From NCBI GenBank assembly GCA_028695145.1, contig JAQVJP010000014.1, positions 1 through 33,583 of the forward strand: 33,583 nucleotides of DNA. The letters run 5' to 3'. Below are positions 7,882 to 15,796 of this stretch, in pieces. The position numbers and the translations under genes are program-made. The DNA is from Eubacteriales bacterium. Lineage in GTDB: Bacteria; Bacillota; Clostridia; Saccharofermentanales; UBA5734. The notes beneath the pieces were generated by a model. It was given only the letters and a program-made list of their open reading frames with translations, had not been told where the DNA came from and searched no databases. Position 1 is the stretch's first letter. Each line of letters opens with the position of its first letter.

Positions 7882-9077
7882 TACCAAGAACCCTCCTCGT
7901 AGTTTGTGGAATCATCGCCATTTTCATCTGTTTTGTAAATGTCAGGAGAAAAAGCTGATTTGGCCATTACATGTATTTCATCCGGATCAAAATGTAATCC
8001 AACAAGTGAACCTTGTTCTGCTTTATCTGTACTATGAACCAGAAAACTAAAGTTTTCCGTTTCAATACTCATTTCATAATGAACCCCTTTAAAAACAATC
8101 GAGCTTACATGTCCGCTCAACGCACGACCCTCCGGAGCAACAATCTGTATATCTTCAGGACGTATAACGACATCTACTTCTTCATCCGCGAAACGTTTAT
8201 CTACACAGATGAAGCTATTACCACAAAAATCAACTTCATAATCCTGTTTCATTCTGCCGGGAATAATATTACTCTCACCGATGAAGTCAGCTACAAAAGC
8301 ATTGCGTGGTTCATTATAAATATCAACAGGTGTGCCTATTTGTTGAATTTTCCCTTGCTTCATAACAATGATTGTATCTGACATAGTCAGAGCTTCTTCC
8401 TGGTCGTGAGTTACATAAACGAAGGTAATCCCGAGAGTTTTTTGCATCTCCTTGAGTTCGAGTTGCATTTCCTTACGCATTTTCAAATCGAGTGCGCCGA
8501 GGGGCTCGTCAAGAAGCAAAATTTGCGGTTTATTCACTATTGCTCGAGCTATAGCGATACGCTGCATCTGGCCACCTGATAATTGGTCAACCCATCTGTT
8601 TTCGTATCCTTTGAGATCTACCATTTTAAGTGCCTGCTCTATGCGCGAACTCGTTTCTGCAGCAGGCAGTTTCTTAAGATTAAGACCAAACGCGATATTG
8701 TCCCTTACATTCAGGTGTGGAAATAAGGCATATCGCTGGAAGACAGTGTTTACCTTGCGTAAATATGGCGGTACAGAAAGAAGATCCCTGCCTTCAAAAG
8801 TCACAGAACCGGAGTCCGGTTGTTCAAATCCCGCAAGAATACGAAGGGTGGTTGTTTTGCCACAACCACTGGGACCAAGAAGCGTAATAAACTCATTATC
8901 TCTAATATAAAAAGTTATATCATCAAGAACCTTGTTTTCTCCGTATGACTTGTTTATATCAATAAACTCTATAACATGAGATGAACCGGTTGAATCGGCA
9001 AGTTTGCCTTGATCACGAACACCTGTTGGTTGTTGCTTATTGGAAATTCCTGGGCGTTTGATAATGTTGTCAAACAT
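7881..9077 (-). CDS. potA: Polyamine ABC transporter ATP-binding protein PotA
   Basis: Cytoplasmic ATPase that energises polyamine uptake. Walker A is GPSGCGKT (68-75), the Q-loop is near Gln114, the signature LSGGQ is at 166-170, Walker B with catalytic Glu191 is LLLDEP, and the switch histidine is His224 (VTHDQEEA). A C-terminal regulatory TOBE-like region follows from about residue 290. The ATPase fold begins only near residue 34. The first ~33 residues are a polar extension (with KRPGISNKQQPTGVRDQG) that is not needed for the fold. The start is supported by GGGAGGT five bases upstream. It is the first transporter gene, 30 bp after the XRE-cupin regulator. Confidence 0.94.
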   Translation of the reverse strand: MFDNIIKRPGISNKQQPTGVRDQGKLADSTGSSHVIEFIDINKSYGENKVLDDITFYIRDNEFITLLGPSGCGKTTTLRILAGFEQPDSGSVTFEGRDLLSVPPYLRKVNTVFQRYALFPHLNVRDNIAFGLNLKKLPAAETSSRIEQALKMVDLKGYENRWVDQLSGGQMQRIAIARAIVNKPQILLLDEPLGALDLKMRKEMQLELKEMQKTLGITFVYVTHDQEEALTMSDTIIVMKQGKIQQIGTPVDIYNEPRNAFVADFIGESNIIPGRMKQDYEVDFCGNSFICVDKRFADEEVDVVIRPEDIQIVAPEGRALSGHVSSIVFKGVHYEMSIETENFSFLVHSTDKAEQGSLVGLHFDPDEIHVMAKSAFSPDIYKTDENGDDSTNYEEGSW

Positions 9078-9107
9078 AGATGACCTCCCGATTATTGGTA
9101 TGATTGA

Positions 9108-9647
9108 TCAAAAGCTTGGCGGTGTGGAAATCCAGAGAATTTTCGCCTGTTTGCGGCTCTTATTCTCGAGATGATGAGGTACTCCCGGAGTAATCATGAA
9201 GCTCTCTCCCTTTTTGGCTTTGATTCTTCTCTGACCGAGAACGATGGTAATATTTCCATCAAGAATGTAGCCAAATTCTTCTCCTTCATGAGGATTATCA
9301 GGATATGTTTTTCCGCCTGGATCTATAGTTACAAGTATTGGTTCCATCTCGTTTTTCTGAGCGTTTGGAATCAGCCAGCAGATAGAGCTGCCTAACTCAT
9401 GATCTTCTTTGATCGCGAAATCTTCGCTGGTGAAAACTACCTTATCCTCAGCCTGTTCCTGGAAGAATCTTGGTAAATCAGTGCCAAGACACTCAAGAAT
9501 ATCTCTAAGTGTTGAAATAGATGGAGAAGTCATATTTCGCTCGAGTTGTGAAATAAAACCCTTAGATAGCTCGCAGCGATCAGCAAGTTCTTCTTGAGTA
9601 AGCTGGTTAGATAATCGCAAAAATTTAATTTTTTCACCGATATTCAT
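9108..9647 (-). CDS. XRE-family regulator with C-terminal cupin domain
   Basis: DNA-binding regulator of the pot operon (inference from position). The N-terminal helix-turn-helix covers residues ~1-60, with NQLTQEELADRCELSKGFIS as its core. A small-molecule-binding cupin barrel follows at ~105-175 (GEEFGYILDGNITIVLG, then ITPGVPHHLENKS). Proteins of this architecture, such as PuuR in Escherichia coli, often control polyamine or amino-acid genes. In many Bacillota one stands first in the potABCD operon, as here. It is most likely an autorepressor, because a perfect palindrome covers its probable transcription start. The inducer could be a polyamine but cannot be read from sequence. Confidence 0.9.
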   Translation of the reverse strand: MNIGEKIKFLRLSNQLTQEELADRCELSKGFISQLERNMTSPSISTLRDILECLGTDLPRFFQEQAEDKVVFTSEDFAIKEDHELGSSICWLIPNAQKNEMEPILVTIDPGGKTYPDNPHEGEEFGYILDGNITIVLGQRRIKAKKGESFMITPGVPHHLENKSRKQAKILWISTPPSF

Positions 9648-9733
9648 GAAGCACCTCTACTTAAAAAATCCAACATAATAATGAAACCCGTATTCACAAT
9701 TACATGGACAATTATGCCGTTGGTTGATAAACC

Positions 9734-9758
9734 TGTTGTTTAGATATACTAAACAACA
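9734..9758. promoter_or_regulatory. Operator palindrome for the XRE-cupin regulator
   Basis: TGTTGTTTAG and its exact complement CTAAACAACA are separated by the 5-nt spacer ATATA. The site begins seven bases downstream of the -10 box of the leftward promoter and so covers its transcription start, a classical repressor position. An even-armed palindrome suits a dimeric XRE-family protein, which is encoded directly downstream. Confidence 0.75.
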
Positions 9759-9764
9759 TTTGTC

Positions 9765-9794
9765 ATTATACAAATATCGAAAGCGTTGTGTCAA
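9765..9794 (-). promoter_or_regulatory. Promoter of regulator-potABCD operon
   Basis: Read on the minus strand, TTGACA (9794-9789) and TATAAT (9770-9765) both match the sigma-A consensus exactly, with an 18-bp spacer. Transcription would start near 9758, inside the palindrome, about 110 nt before the regulator start codon. Confidence 0.82.
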
Positions 9795-9833
9795 ACAATA
9801 GATGGCGATTTATCATTATATCTTCGTCAGATA

Positions 9834-9862
9834 TTGCATTTTCAGACAAGTCACGATATTCT
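9834..9862 (+). promoter_or_regulatory. Promoter of proB
   Basis: TTGCAT and TATTCT are separated by 17 bp. The expected start near 9869 is 24 nt ahead of the proB ATG at 9893. This supports the shorter proB start, since the frame upstream of this point would not be transcribed from here. Confidence 0.5.
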
Positions 9863-9892
9863 GATTCGAGAACAGCTGTGAGGTGTAGAAAA

Positions 9893-10717
9893 ATGGTGGC
9901 TCAGCAACAATTGCGTGAAAGAATTAAGCAGGCAGAGAGAATTGTCATTAAGGTGGGAACATCAACCCTTACCTATGATAATGGCAGAATAAATTTAACT
10001 AATATGGATCACCTGTGCCGATCTGTTTCAAACCTGATGAACAAAGGCAAACAAGTTATACTTGTGTCCTCAGGAGCTATAGGTGTTGGTGTTGGGCGTC
10101 TGAGATTGCCCGAAAAACCTGCTTCGATAAGGCATAAGCAGGCAGTGGCGGCTGTTGGTCAATGCGAGCTGATGAAAACATATAGCAGGTTGATGTCAGA
10201 TTATACCTATACCGTTGGCCAGGTTTTGTTGACCAAGGATGATATTGATGACCAACAAACAAGAGCAAATATCGTCAACACATTCGAAGCATTGCTCGAG
10301 ATGGAAATAGTACCAATTGTAAATGAAAATGACACTGTTTCAACCAGAGAGATCTATCACAATGGCACCTTCGGAGACAATGACACTCTGTCGGCTATCG
10401 TAGCCGTTCTTGTTGAAGCTGATTTGCTGATAATGCTAACTGATATTGATGGTTTATATGATAGTGATCCAAGAATCAACAAAGACGCTGTTTTCGTCTC
10501 TTATGTTCCTGAAATAACTGATGAAATTGAGTCCAGTGCCGGATCTGAAGGTAGTAAACGCGGCACGGGTGGTATGCGCAGCAAAATACTGGCTGCCAGA
10601 ATAGCGACAGTAGCTGGATTGGACGCTATTATCGCTAATGGCTCAGCGCCAAATGTAATTGACGATATTGCCGATGGCAAAAGCATTGGAACTATGTTCG
10701 CGGGACTTCGTGATTGA
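9893..10717 (+). CDS. proB: Glutamate 5-kinase
   Basis: Phosphorylates L-glutamate to glutamyl 5-phosphate, the first step of proline synthesis, in the cytoplasm. The amino-acid kinase fold is complete: IVIKVGTSTLT near the N-terminus, LVSSGAIGVGVGRL, VPIVNENDTVS, FGDNDTLSAIVA, LTDIDGLYDSDPR, and GTGGMRSKILAARIA for nucleotide binding. The C-terminal PUA domain of the E. coli type is absent. The 274-residue catalytic-only form is common in Bacillota. I use the ATG at 9893, preceded by GTGAGGTG. The reading frame is open upstream to 9788, but that part (35 residues) has no family similarity and overlaps the pot promoter. proA is not adjacent, so the pathway is split. Confidence 0.92.
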   Translation: MVAQQQLRERIKQAERIVIKVGTSTLTYDNGRINLTNMDHLCRSVSNLMNKGKQVILVSSGAIGVGVGRLRLPEKPASIRHKQAVAAVGQCELMKTYSRLMSDYTYTVGQVLLTKDDIDDQQTRANIVNTFEALLEMEIVPIVNENDTVSTREIYHNGTFGDNDTLSAIVAVLVEADLLIMLTDIDGLYDSDPRINKDAVFVSYVPEITDEIESSAGSEGSKRGTGGMRSKILAARIATVAGLDAIIANGSAPNVIDDIADGKSIGTMFAGLRD

Positions 10718-10740
10718 GCAAAAATAATTATATTTTCGCT
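10717..10740 (+). terminator. Weak AT-rich hairpin after proB
   Basis: AGCAAAAAT and ATTTTCGCT can pair with one mismatch around a 6-nt loop, followed shortly by CTTTTT. It lies in the 52-bp gap between proB and the convergent PBP gene. The stem is AT-rich and weak, so this is tentative. Confidence 0.35.
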
Positions 10741-10769
10741 ACACTTTTTCAATTTCTATTAAGATAATT

Positions 10770-13076
10770 TCATTGTACGGCAGGCTGCCCGGCCGCTGGC
10801 TGCGCTTGTTGTACTACCGCTCCCGGAGGTGTTACGACATCTGTGCCTTCAGGCTCAGTTTCTTCAACGACCGGCAGGTGAAGTGTACATGTCTCAGAAG
10901 GATTTAACATTACTCCGGGGATGAAGTATTCTGTCGCTGTGTTGGGACAGTCCGGACCGGCAATCATGCCTGAATCCTTACATATAGTCGCGGTGACAAT
11001 AGTTTCCGGTTTGTTGAAATCACGATATTCAAGACCTTCATGAATAGAGTTCATCGCGGCACGCCAGATTATTTTTGCGTTGTTCTGGTCATCGGAAAGA
11101 ATCTTCGTTCTTCTGCCAAACTCATTATCAAATCCATACCAAACTGCGGCTGTATAGTAGGGTGTATAGCCACAGAACCATTTATCTATGTTGTCATCGG
11201 TGGTACCTGTTTTGCCAGCTGCAGGCATATTGTCAAGCTGATACCCCGAAGCGGTACCATTTGTTGTTAGAACACCTTGCAATATATCCGTCATGACAAA
11301 TGCAGTCTCAGGCTTATATACTTCCGAAAACTGTGGTCTGTTTTCCAGAAGCACATTTCCATCGTAATCAAGAACTCGGGTGTACATGTACGGCTCAGTA
11401 TAAAAACCGTTATTGGCAAAAGTACTGTAAGCTCCGGCCATCTCCATAGTTGTCAAGCCGGTTGTCAGAGCACCCATGGCGGCACTGGCAAAAGGTTCAA
11501 CACTATGAATTCCGACCTGATTGAGGAAGCTCAGAGAAGTATCGAAGCCGATCAGATCTACAAGAACATGTGTGGCGGTTGTGTTTCTTGATTTTTCGAC
11601 AGCTCGACGAACAGTTATATTGCCCATATATTGTTTGTCAGCGTTTAGCGGATAAGGCGTGGTAGGTTCATCATTATTGTAATATACAGGTTGATCAGAG
11701 ACGATTGTCGCAGCTGTGACCTTGCCTGTTTCAAGAGCTGGTCCATAGACGTTAAGTGGTTTAATGCTCGAGCCTGGTTGCCTGAGCGAAGAGGTGGCAC
11801 GATTTAAGACAAAATTTGCGGTTTTCTCCCCGTAACCGCCGACCATAGCTTTTACCTGACCGGGATTATTTAAGTTGTCAACGATGACAATAGATCCTTG
11901 TGGACCGCTTGGTAAGTGGCTCAAGGCAGATGGATTTCTGGAGAAATATTCCTGCGTCTGGAATACTTCTTCAACCTTCTCTTGCACCCCCTGGTCGAGT
12001 GTTGTTTCGATAGTCAGACCATGATTATAAACTGCCAGAGAAGCCATCTGCTCGCTGTAGCCGCGCTTCTCAACAAGATCACTTATAACAGTTTGAATTA
12101 TATAATCGACAAAATATGAATTAACCTGATTGGATGAAACTTTTTGCGGGGTGTCACGGAAGATGATTTCTGTATCAAGAGCTTGTTCATATTCGCTCTC
12201 GGAAATCATACCAAGTTCGTACATTTTGCTCAGTACAATCCTCATGCGGCGCAGCGCATTGCGTCTGCCATTTTCTGTAAGCGGATTATAAGTCGCTGGC
12301 CTGTTTGGTACGCCGGCAAGGAAGGCGCATTCCGTCAGGTTCAAATCGGCGGCGTCTTTATCGAAGTATGCTTTTGCCGCGGATTGGATGCCAACATAAC
12401 TGTTGCCCATGGGTACCAGATTGATGTACAGTTCCATTATCTCGTCTTTTGACTTCTGTTTTTCCAATTCAATCGCGTTAAACCATTCCTGGATTTTACG
12501 TTGAGCGGAAATTTGATCAGCTCCGGAGACCATTTTTACCGTCTGTTGTGTAATTGTGGAGCCGCCATGAGTCGCGGAACCACCATTAGCCAGCGCTGAT
12601 AGAATGGCGCTGCCGATACGTTTAGGATCTATACCAATATGCTCTTCGAAGCGTTCATCCTCGATAGCCATGAAGGCTTCGTTAATGTATGTATGTTCAA
12701 CAGCGGCAAAAGCAACATATTCGCGATTGATATTTTGCGTGCCGGTAAGAATAGCGACGTCTTCTTTGTTTTGATCTACGATATGTGTAGTTTCATTTGT
12801 ATTTTTTATTTGATCAATATAAAGTGGCTGAGCTGTGGTAATGTAACCGACAAGCATACCGCCGCCAAGTCCGCCAAGAAGAAGCCCGGCGATCATAACT
12901 ATAACCAATACAAGCGTTAGAGCCTTGCTGACCGACAGACCAAGCAGCCGCGTAAAACCAATAATTGATCCGCTATGCGTTGGTTTACCTTTTATTCTGT
13001 GTCTTAATTCTCTCTTAACTGACTGATTAGAACGCCTTCTCGGTGGAGGTGCATATTTATTTTGTTGTTCAGCCAC
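10770..13076 (-). CDS. Class A penicillin-binding protein (PBP1A type)
   Basis: Bifunctional peptidoglycan synthase anchored in the membrane. A basic cytoplasmic tail (~50 residues) and one membrane helix (~52-80) precede a GT51 glycosyltransferase domain. That domain has catalytic Glu139 in IEDERFEEHIG, and GGSTITQQTVKM. The transpeptidase domain has SSIK (Ser436, Lys439), a K-S-R-N motif, and KTGTT near residue 622. The C-terminus is a short Pro/Gln/Ala-rich tail. Length (768) is normal. It starts with GTG, with AAGGAG nine bases upstream. It is separated from the upstream M23 gene by a terminator and so is probably transcribed on its own. Together with the M23, NlpC/P60 and VanW genes it forms a cell-wall neighbourhood. 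Confidence 0.94.
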   Translation of the reverse strand: MAEQQNKYAPPPRRRSNQSVKRELRHRIKGKPTHSGSIIGFTRLLGLSVSKALTLVLVIVMIAGLLLGGLGGGMLVGYITTAQPLYIDQIKNTNETTHIVDQNKEDVAILTGTQNINREYVAFAAVEHTYINEAFMAIEDERFEEHIGIDPKRIGSAILSALANGGSATHGGSTITQQTVKMVSGADQISAQRKIQEWFNAIELEKQKSKDEIMELYINLVPMGNSYVGIQSAAKAYFDKDAADLNLTECAFLAGVPNRPATYNPLTENGRRNALRRMRIVLSKMYELGMISESEYEQALDTEIIFRDTPQKVSSNQVNSYFVDYIIQTVISDLVEKRGYSEQMASLAVYNHGLTIETTLDQGVQEKVEEVFQTQEYFSRNPSALSHLPSGPQGSIVIVDNLNNPGQVKAMVGGYGEKTANFVLNRATSSLRQPGSSIKPLNVYGPALETGKVTAATIVSDQPVYYNNDEPTTPYPLNADKQYMGNITVRRAVEKSRNTTATHVLVDLIGFDTSLSFLNQVGIHSVEPFASAAMGALTTGLTTMEMAGAYSTFANNGFYTEPYMYTRVLDYDGNVLLENRPQFSEVYKPETAFVMTDILQGVLTTNGTASGYQLDNMPAAGKTGTTDDNIDKWFCGYTPYYTAAVWYGFDNEFGRRTKILSDDQNNAKIIWRAAMNSIHEGLEYRDFNKPETIVTATICKDSGMIAGPDCPNTATEYFIPGVMLNPSETCTLHLPVVEETEPEGTDVVTPPGAVVQQAQPAAGQPAVQ

Positions 13077-13103
13077 TTGAATATACTCCTTATAATCACA
13101 AAA

Positions 13104-13121
13104 GAGGGGCTATGGCCCCTC
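13104..13121 (-). terminator. Intrinsic terminator of the M23 peptidase gene
   Basis: On the minus strand a perfect 7-bp stem (GAGGGGC/GCCCCTC) with a 4-nt loop is followed by TTTTGTG. It lies 25 bp after the M23 stop codon. A TATAAT on the same strand (13129-13124) immediately precedes the hairpin and may belong to a promoter for the PBP gene, though no good -35 box was seen. Confidence 0.8.
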
Positions 13122-13145
13122 CAATTATACTTACATCTAAGTTGA

Positions 13146-14108
13146 TTATTGCATGATCATCGTCGTCGGGTTCATCGGTTCGCCATATAGTCTGATTTCA
13201 AAATGCAGATGCGGGCCCGTTGCTGTTCCTGTACTGCCGACCTTGGCAATTTGTTCGCCTTTTTCAACATGTTCACCAGCCGAAACCAGCATTTTGCTGC
13301 AGTGCATATATACTGTAGTAAATCCGTTACCGTGATTAATAACAATATAGTATCCTTGCGAGCTTCCGTAGCCTGCAGTAGTTACAGTTCCGGCACCGGC
13401 AGCATATATAGGTGTGCCTGTGGGACTTGACATATCGACAGCCGGATGGAAATGTCTATAGCCATAAACCGGATGAATTCTGGTACCATATCCTCTCATC
13501 GAACCTGATGAAGGACGTTTGGTCGGCAAATAATCAAGCCGATTCTTGATCGTCTCTGCATATTCTGTCAAATCAATTTCAGCCGCTTCAGGCGTCTGTT
13601 TGAAACTATTCAGTTTGTTTTGCAACTGTATGAGATTTCTCGCCTCATCGGCATAAGATGAAGCACTGCCGCTGGAACGCGAAATCAACTGTGTGCTGAG
13701 ATTGCTCATCAAAGCATTGAGGATAGTATCCTCAAGTTGATTCATTTCATTTTTCTGAGCCTCGAGAGCATCATTAAGCTCATCTGCTTTGCTCTTCTCA
13801 GCTTCGAGCTCTTCCTGCAGGTTGATTTTTTCAATTTCCTCACAGAGCTGCTCGTCACGTGTCAAAGAGTCGTTAAAAGACTGAAGACCAGTCAGGTTAG
13901 CGTTGCTTCCTGTATTTGCCTGTACAATATCGGCTGCTGCATTGTTGTGTCCCCCGGCTGCTGCCAGGTATCCTGCAGATGAAGCCGCCGCTACCGTCAG
14001 AACAAGTGCCCCTGCTATCAGTGCTCTCTTGTATTTATGCAGCAGTAACCGCTGCTTGCTGACTGCTCTTACAACTGGCTCGCCAGTTGTGGTTGAACGC
14101 TTATGCAT
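13146..14108 (-). CDS. Membrane-anchored M23 peptidase with coiled coil
   Basis: Predicted LytM-type zinc endopeptidase, or wall-binding protein, of the cell envelope. A basic cytoplasmic N-terminus is followed by one membrane segment (about 29-51) and a Glu/Leu/Lys-rich coiled coil (about 80-140, ending near NQLEDTILNAL). A linker leads to the M23 domain in the last ~115 residues. Zinc ligands are present in HPAVD and in HLHF, and HGNGFTTVYMH is the conserved core, so it should be active. I start it at the ATG at 14108, preceded by AGGAGA. The frame is open upstream to 14174, but that section covers its own promoter. Coiled-coil M23 proteins often regulate other hydrolases at division. Confidence 0.88.
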   Translation of the reverse strand: MHKRSTTTGEPVVRAVSKQRLLLHKYKRALIAGALVLTVAAASSAGYLAAAGGHNNAAADIVQANTGSNANLTGLQSFNDSLTRDEQLCEEIEKINLQEELEAEKSKADELNDALEAQKNEMNQLEDTILNALMSNLSTQLISRSSGSASSYADEARNLIQLQNKLNSFKQTPEAAEIDLTEYAETIKNRLDYLPTKRPSSGSMRGYGTRIHPVYGYRHFHPAVDMSSPTGTPIYAAGAGTVTTAGYGSSQGYYIVINHGNGFTTVYMHCSKMLVSAGEHVEKGEQIAKVGSTGTATGPHLHFEIRLYGEPMNPTTMIMQ

Positions 14109-14124
14109 AGCGTCTCCTTTCGGA

Positions 14125-14153
14125 TTGTAAGAATACACATCGAGCATTATAGT
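14125..14153 (+). promoter_or_regulatory. Promoter of the rRNA methyltransferase gene
   Basis: TTGTAA and TATAGT are separated by exactly 17 bp. The predicted start near 14160 falls on or after the first in-frame ATG (14159), which supports the downstream ATG at 14201 as the real start codon. Confidence 0.7.
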
Positions 14154-14174
14154 GTAAAATGATAAAAAAATCAA
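14146..14174 (-). promoter_or_regulatory. Promoter of the M23 peptidase gene
   Basis: On the minus strand TTGATT (14174-14169) and TATAAT (14151-14146) are 17 bp apart. Transcription would start near 14139, about 30 nt before the ATG at 14108. Its -10 box overlaps the -10 box of the opposite-facing methyltransferase promoter. Confidence 0.75.
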
Positions 14175-14200
14175 TTCTTGGAAGAAGGGTATATATATTG

Positions 14201-15688
14201 ATGAACAAGCATGAGATCCCAGAAGGTAAAAAAAGGCTGCCGGCAGAAGGTCTGGAAGTGGATGTCGAGATTATAGATTTGAATCAACATGGCCAGGGTG
14301 TGGGCAGAATTGATGGGTTCATTGTATTTGCTGACGATGCCTTGCCGGGAGAATTGGTAAGACTTGTTATAGATACTGTTAAGAAGAATTACGCAGTCGG
14401 TTATGTTACGAAATATCTTCGAACATCCGCGGATCGTATTACGGCGCCATGTTCATTGGCAGCGAGTTGCGGTGGCTGTTCGGTACAAACATTAAAATAT
14501 GATAAGCAGCTCGAGTGGAAAAGGAATTATATTATCAATCTTCTGCGCAGAGCCAGAATGGATAATATTGCTGATCAGATTGTAAAACCTGTCATAGGAA
14601 TGGAACACCCATGGTTTTATCGCGCCAAGGTGCAAATACCTTTTGCCGGTGTCGCCAAAAATGTAAAAGCGGGATTTTACGCGAGACGCAGCCATGATGT
14701 CGTTGATGGGGATATTTGTCTCATTCAACATCCCGTGGCAGACTTGATCAGATCTACTGTGCGGAATTTTTTGCTGAAGCATGAAATCGAACCGTATAAT
14801 GAGTTGTCGCATAGCGGAGTTTTTCGTCATCTTGTAATACGGATGGGTTTCTACACCGGACAGGTGATGGTCATACTTGTAACATCTGATACAAATATGC
14901 CACATGTTGAAGATTTACAGATTGATCTGAAGACCGCCATAGCTGCCTGGAGCTCCCCGGAAGCGGATAGTTACAATAATGAAGCAGATGGTTTCAATAA
15001 TAAGGATAAAATCGCTCAGAAATATGAGCTTGTTAGTTTATGGCAGAATGTCAATCATAAGAAAACAAATCTAATTCTTGGAGATCATTTTCAACTTCTT
15101 GCAGGCAAATCTTATGTGGAAGAAAAAATCTGTGGTCTAACATATCGCATTTCTCCACGTGCTTTTTTTCAGGTGAATCCACTTCAAACAAACGTTTTAT
15201 ATAAAGAGGTAGTTCGCTTGGCCGGGCTTACAAAACAGGATTATGTACTCGATTTGTATTGCGGAACAGGATCCATTTCGTTGTTGTTGGCAGAATTTGC
15301 GTCGGATGTTAAAGGTGTGGAAATAGTAGAAGCGGCAATTGAGGACGCAAAAGTTAATGCAAAGATTAATAGCATTACGAATGTGGAGTTTGTATGTGCC
15401 GCAGCTGAAAAATGGTTGCCAGAGTACTTGGCTGAGGGAGGCAAAGCCGATGTGGCAATTATTGATCCGCCGCGCAAGGGTTGTGATCCTGAACTGATTT
15501 CGGCAATATGCGATTCTGGAATATCACGAATTGTGTATGTCTCCTGTAATCCGGCGACACTGGTAAGAGATCTTGAATTATTAAGCGAGACGTATACGCT
15601 TGTTACAATCCAACCGGTTGATATGTTTCCGCACAGTGACTCTATCGAATGCATCGCAAGTCTCATCAGGAAAAATGTTCATATATGA
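14201..15688 (+). CDS. rlmD: 23S rRNA (uracil-C5)-methyltransferase, RlmD/RlmCD (RumA) family
   Basis: SAM-dependent methyltransferase making 5-methyluridine in 23S rRNA. An N-terminal TRAM RNA-binding domain (~15-75) contains GQGVGRIDGFIVFADDALPG. An iron-sulfur cluster site follows with Cys84, Cys90, Cys93 and Cys173. The SAM pocket is LDLYCGTGSISLLLA, followed by IIDPPRKGCDPELI and the catalytic Cys449 in VSCNPATLVRDL. A polar Asn/Asp-rich insertion near 250-275 is unusual but lies between conserved blocks. The start at 14201 has AGAAGGG about ten bases upstream. The frame continues to an ATG at 14159, which lies at the predicted transcription start. Which uridine(s) it modifies (747, 1939 or both) cannot be decided here. 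Confidence 0.9.
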   Translation: MNKHEIPEGKKRLPAEGLEVDVEIIDLNQHGQGVGRIDGFIVFADDALPGELVRLVIDTVKKNYAVGYVTKYLRTSADRITAPCSLAASCGGCSVQTLKYDKQLEWKRNYIINLLRRARMDNIADQIVKPVIGMEHPWFYRAKVQIPFAGVAKNVKAGFYARRSHDVVDGDICLIQHPVADLIRSTVRNFLLKHEIEPYNELSHSGVFRHLVIRMGFYTGQVMVILVTSDTNMPHVEDLQIDLKTAIAAWSSPEADSYNNEADGFNNKDKIAQKYELVSLWQNVNHKKTNLILGDHFQLLAGKSYVEEKICGLTYRISPRAFFQVNPLQTNVLYKEVVRLAGLTKQDYVLDLYCGTGSISLLLAEFASDVKGVEIVEAAIEDAKVNAKINSITNVEFVCAAAEKWLPEYLAEGGKADVAIIDPPRKGCDPELISAICDSGISRIVYVSCNPATLVRDLELLSETYTLVTIQPVDMFPHSDSIECIASLIRKNVHI

Positions 15689-15694
15689 AATGGG

Positions 15695-15723
15695 TTATTA
15701 TTGATGATTGTCTATGGTATAAT
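15695..15723 (+). promoter_or_regulatory. Promoter of the NlpC/P60 gene
   Basis: TTATTA and a perfect TATAAT are spaced by 17 bp in the gap after the methyltransferase gene. Transcription would start near 15730, about 67 nt before the ATG. Confidence 0.5.
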
Positions 15724-15725
15724 CA

Positions 15726-15752
15726 TGACGTGTGCGAGCAATACTGACGTGT
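15726..15752 (+). repeat. Direct repeat TGACGTGT around the transcription start
   Basis: TGACGTGT occurs at 15726-15733 and 15745-15752, a 19-bp period, just downstream of the -10 box. Two turns of the helix separate the copies, so both face the same side. A repressor or response-regulator site is possible, but no regulator gene is nearby. Confidence 0.3.
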
Positions 15753-15796
15753 CTTCCCAGATTTAGAGAAATAAATAGGAATAGGAAGAGGGCTGC

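Noticed and set aside
8452-8910. 152-codon open frame opposite potA
   Set aside because: It is antisense to conserved ATPase motifs and is explained by the codon pattern of potA; it has no ribosome site or recognisable protein.
9788-9892. N-terminal extension of proB
   Set aside because: It has no similarity to glutamate kinases, overlaps the -35 region of the pot promoter and precedes the likely proB promoter. The ATG at 9893 has a good ribosome site.
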